Shown one piece after another: positions 14,941 through 16,118 of a stretch of DNA of 16,118 bases. The notes beneath the pieces are model-generated. The model did not search any database and was not told the DNA's origin. It saw nothing but the letters and a program-made list of their open reading frames with translations. Source of the DNA: JAVXAG01 sp036660615 (GTDB taxonomy: Bacteria > Bacillota > Clostridia > Peptostreptococcales > Anaerovoracaceae). Made by a program: the position numbers and the translations under genes. Position 1 is the first letter of the stretch; the number at the start of each line of letters is the position of its first letter. The DNA is taken from contig JAVXAG010000035.1 of the NCBI GenBank assembly GCA_036660615.1, forward strand, positions 1 through 16,118. The letters are read 5' to 3'.

Positions 14941-15366
14941 ATGGAACTAAATTCAAATGAGATACAGGAAATAATTCCTCACAGATATCCATTTTTATTG
15001 GTGGATAAAATTGTGGACATGGAACCAGGAAAATGGGCAAAGGGCAGGAAATGTGTTTCGGTAAATGAAATGCAATTCTGTGGTCACTTCCCAGAAAAAC
15101 ACATCATGCCAGGAGTTTTGATTATTGAAGCTCTGGCTCAAACTGGCGCAATTGCCATTTTAAGTCTTCCTGAAAACAAAGGCAAAATAGCTGTTTTTGG
15201 TGGGATAAAAAATGCAAGATTTAAGCAACAGGTTGTGCCTGGAGATGTGATTGAATTATATTGTGAGTTAACGGAAAGACGAGGACCCATTGGCTATGGC
15301 AAGGTTGTAGCTAGAGTAGATGACAAGATCGCTGCTCAAGGAGAAATATCTTTTGTAATTACCTAA
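14941..15366 (+). CDS. fabZ: 3-hydroxyacyl-ACP dehydratase
   Basis: This 141-residue hot-dog-fold enzyme dehydrates 3-hydroxyacyl-ACP to trans-2-enoyl-ACP. The N-terminal IIPHRYPFLLVDKI is the family signature. The active-site pair is His49 (GHFPEKHIMPGV) and Glu63 (EALAQTGA). The glutamate and length fit FabZ and not FabA, which uses aspartate. Some FabZ relatives (enterococcal FabN) also isomerise the double bond, which cannot be judged by eye. It starts three nt after the fabF stop with a GAGGG RBS in the end of fabF. Confidence 0.94.
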   Translation: MELNSNEIQEIIPHRYPFLLVDKIVDMEPGKWAKGRKCVSVNEMQFCGHFPEKHIMPGVLIIEALAQTGAIAILSLPENKGKIAVFGGIKNARFKQQVVPGDVIELYCELTERRGPIGYGKVVARVDDKIAAQGEISFVIT

Positions 15367-15395
15367 TTGCAAATGTATGGGGTTTTTGATAAAAT
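15367..15395 (+). promoter_or_regulatory. Possible own promoter of the MarR-type regulator
   Basis: TTGCAA (15367-15372) and TAAAAT (15390-15395) are 17 nt apart, with a TGn extended -10. It begins right after the fabZ stop. Transcription would start near 15402, so it could only serve the ATG at 15418. It would let the regulator be made independently of the operon. Confidence 0.45.
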
Positions 15396-15417
15396 AGGTG
15401 CAAAGGATGTGAAAAAA

Positions 15418-15882
15418 ATGTTAGAGCAGTATTTTGCTACTATTTATACCAAGTTTAAAATGAGATTTTATGGTATGGTTTTTAACCAATTTGAAACAAG
15501 GGAAGCTAGCCTATCGGCGGTAGAGGTATTTTGTGTTGAAGTTATCTACGCACTTGGACGACCAACGGTCAACGAGTTTGCAACTTTCGCAAAGATTTCT
15601 CCACCTAATGCAGCTTACAAAATCAACAGTCTTATTACAAAGGGCTATATACAAAAGGTTCGTAGTAAAGTAGATAGAAGGGAATTCCACTTGGAAGTCA
15701 CTGAAAAATATCTGGATTACTATGGCATTACCTATGACTATATTGGTGTGGTTATGAAGAGAATTCGGGAAAGGTTTTCTGAAGAGGAAGTTACCCAGTT
15801 TGAACAAATGCTAGAAATTATCTCAACCGATTTGATGCCAGAAGTAGAAATCAATAGGACATTTAAGTACAAAGAAAAATAG
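15418..15882 (+). CDS. MarR-family transcriptional regulator, probable fatty-acid synthesis repressor (FabT-like role)
   Basis: This 154-residue protein has a MarR layout: N-terminal dimerisation helices, a winged helix-turn-helix (about 48-97) with recognition region ISPPNAAYKINSLITKGYI, the wing with KVDRRE (84-89), and C-terminal helices. MarR proteins at fab operons include FabT of streptococci, which represses FAS genes in response to acyl-ACP. Here the gene is last, not first. Sequence similarity to FabT beyond the fold is not obvious to me, so the role rests on location. ATG 15418 is preferred because AAGG lies upstream and a promoter-like sequence ends just before; in-frame TTG 15367 or ATG 15373 would add 15-17 residues. 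Confidence 0.8.
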   Translation: MLEQYFATIYTKFKMRFYGMVFNQFETREASLSAVEVFCVEVIYALGRPTVNEFATFAKISPPNAAYKINSLITKGYIQKVRSKVDRREFHLEVTEKYLDYYGITYDYIGVVMKRIRERFSEEEVTQFEQMLEIISTDLMPEVEINRTFKYKEK

Positions 15883-15884
15883 AA

Positions 15885-15924
15885 ACAAGGCGATCTTTAT
15901 ATTGTAAGGATCGCCTTTGTTTTC
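15885..15924 (+). terminator. Rho-independent terminator of the acc-fab operon
   Basis: AAGGCGATC (15887-15895) pairs perfectly with GATCGCCTT (15909-15917). The stem can extend inward by three to four more pairs including a wobble, and a T-rich tail (TTTGTTTTC) follows. It starts three nt after the regulator stop codon. Confidence 0.9.
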
Positions 15925-15929
15925 AACAT

Positions 15930-16118
15930 TGGCAGTACCAAAGGAAGGTAAAAGGTCGCAGGCGACTTTTACCGACGAATTGAGGGAAATCGGAAGGCAA
16001 AAGGTGGAGTTGGCTTGGCAAAGGACGTGCCAAAAGAAAGTAGTGACTTTTGCTGTGGAGAAATATGATTTTGCAAACGACATGCCAACTCGATAAAATG
16101 GCATAAGCCTTGCAATCA
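15930..16118. other. Structured, relatively GC-rich intergenic element (possible ncRNA or dispersed repeat), cut by window end
   Basis: There is no convincing gene after the terminator. The stretch is dense in hairpins. An 11-bp stem with one bulge lies at 15947-15973. TTGGCA/TGCCAA pairs at 16015-16020 with 16028-16033 and is enclosed by GCAAAAG/CTTTTGC (15997-16003 with 16047-16053). ATGCCA/TGGCAT pairs at 16082-16087 with 16099-16104. GAGTTGGC (16007-16014) can alternatively pair with GCCAACTC (16084-16091). By hand count 15941-16060 is about 48% G+C, above the surroundings. A plus-strand frame is open from 15908 to 16096 but has no good start or RBS. Confidence 0.45.

Noticed and set aside
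15823..16104. Minus-strand open frame of 93 codons at the right end
   Set aside because: It runs antisense through the operon terminator and the regulator's end, has no RBS, and its composition looks like the complement of other features.
1..16118. CRISPR array, tRNA or rRNA genes, insertion sequence, prophage or defence genes
   Set aside because: No regularly spaced repeats, tRNA-like cloverleaf, transposase or integrase motifs were seen. The window reads as core metabolic and sporulation genes.

Overview
The window is AT-rich, low-GC Firmicute DNA that looks like a spore-forming anaerobic member of the Clostridia. The support is strong GGAGG-type ribosome binding sites, three spore-germination genes, a clostridial-style 548-residue glutamyl-tRNA synthetase, and a type II fatty-acid synthesis (FASII) operon that uses FabK and has no FabI, FabA or FabM. 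I cannot name the genus from sequence alone.

Layout. Positions 1-422 (minus) hold the start of a small membrane protein that runs off the left edge. Positions 581-1612 (plus) carry a cwlJ-gerQ pair: a spore cortex hydrolase and the coat protein that CwlJ depends on in Bacillus. Converging on it (3064-1646, minus) is a GerA-family membrane protein that looks most like SpoVAF, with no B or C subunit gene next to it. Then, on plus, come gltX (3206-4852) and a 68-residue membrane protein (4890-5096), closed by a terminator.

Positions 5222-15924 form a 13-gene lipid operon: acpP-accB-accC-accD-accA-fabH-fabK-(FabX-like flavoprotein)-fabD-fabG-fabF-fabZ-(MarR regulator). A strong sigma-A-type promoter starts it, a long near-perfect palindrome lies at the transcription start, and a strong terminator ends it. 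Most junctions overlap by 1-7 nt or are separated by 15 nt or less. The genes form a complete route: AccABCD makes malonyl-CoA, FabD loads it on ACP, FabH starts the chain, FabF elongates, FabG reduces, FabZ dehydrates and FabK reduces the enoyl group. No known unsaturated-fatty-acid isomerase is present. The extra flavoprotein, which resembles Helicobacter FabX and carries a four-cysteine motif, is a good candidate for that missing step and is the most interesting gene here.

After the terminator, roughly 15930-16118 has no convincing gene but contains several hairpins and is richer in G+C than its surroundings. It looks like a structured RNA or a dispersed repeat cut by the window edge.
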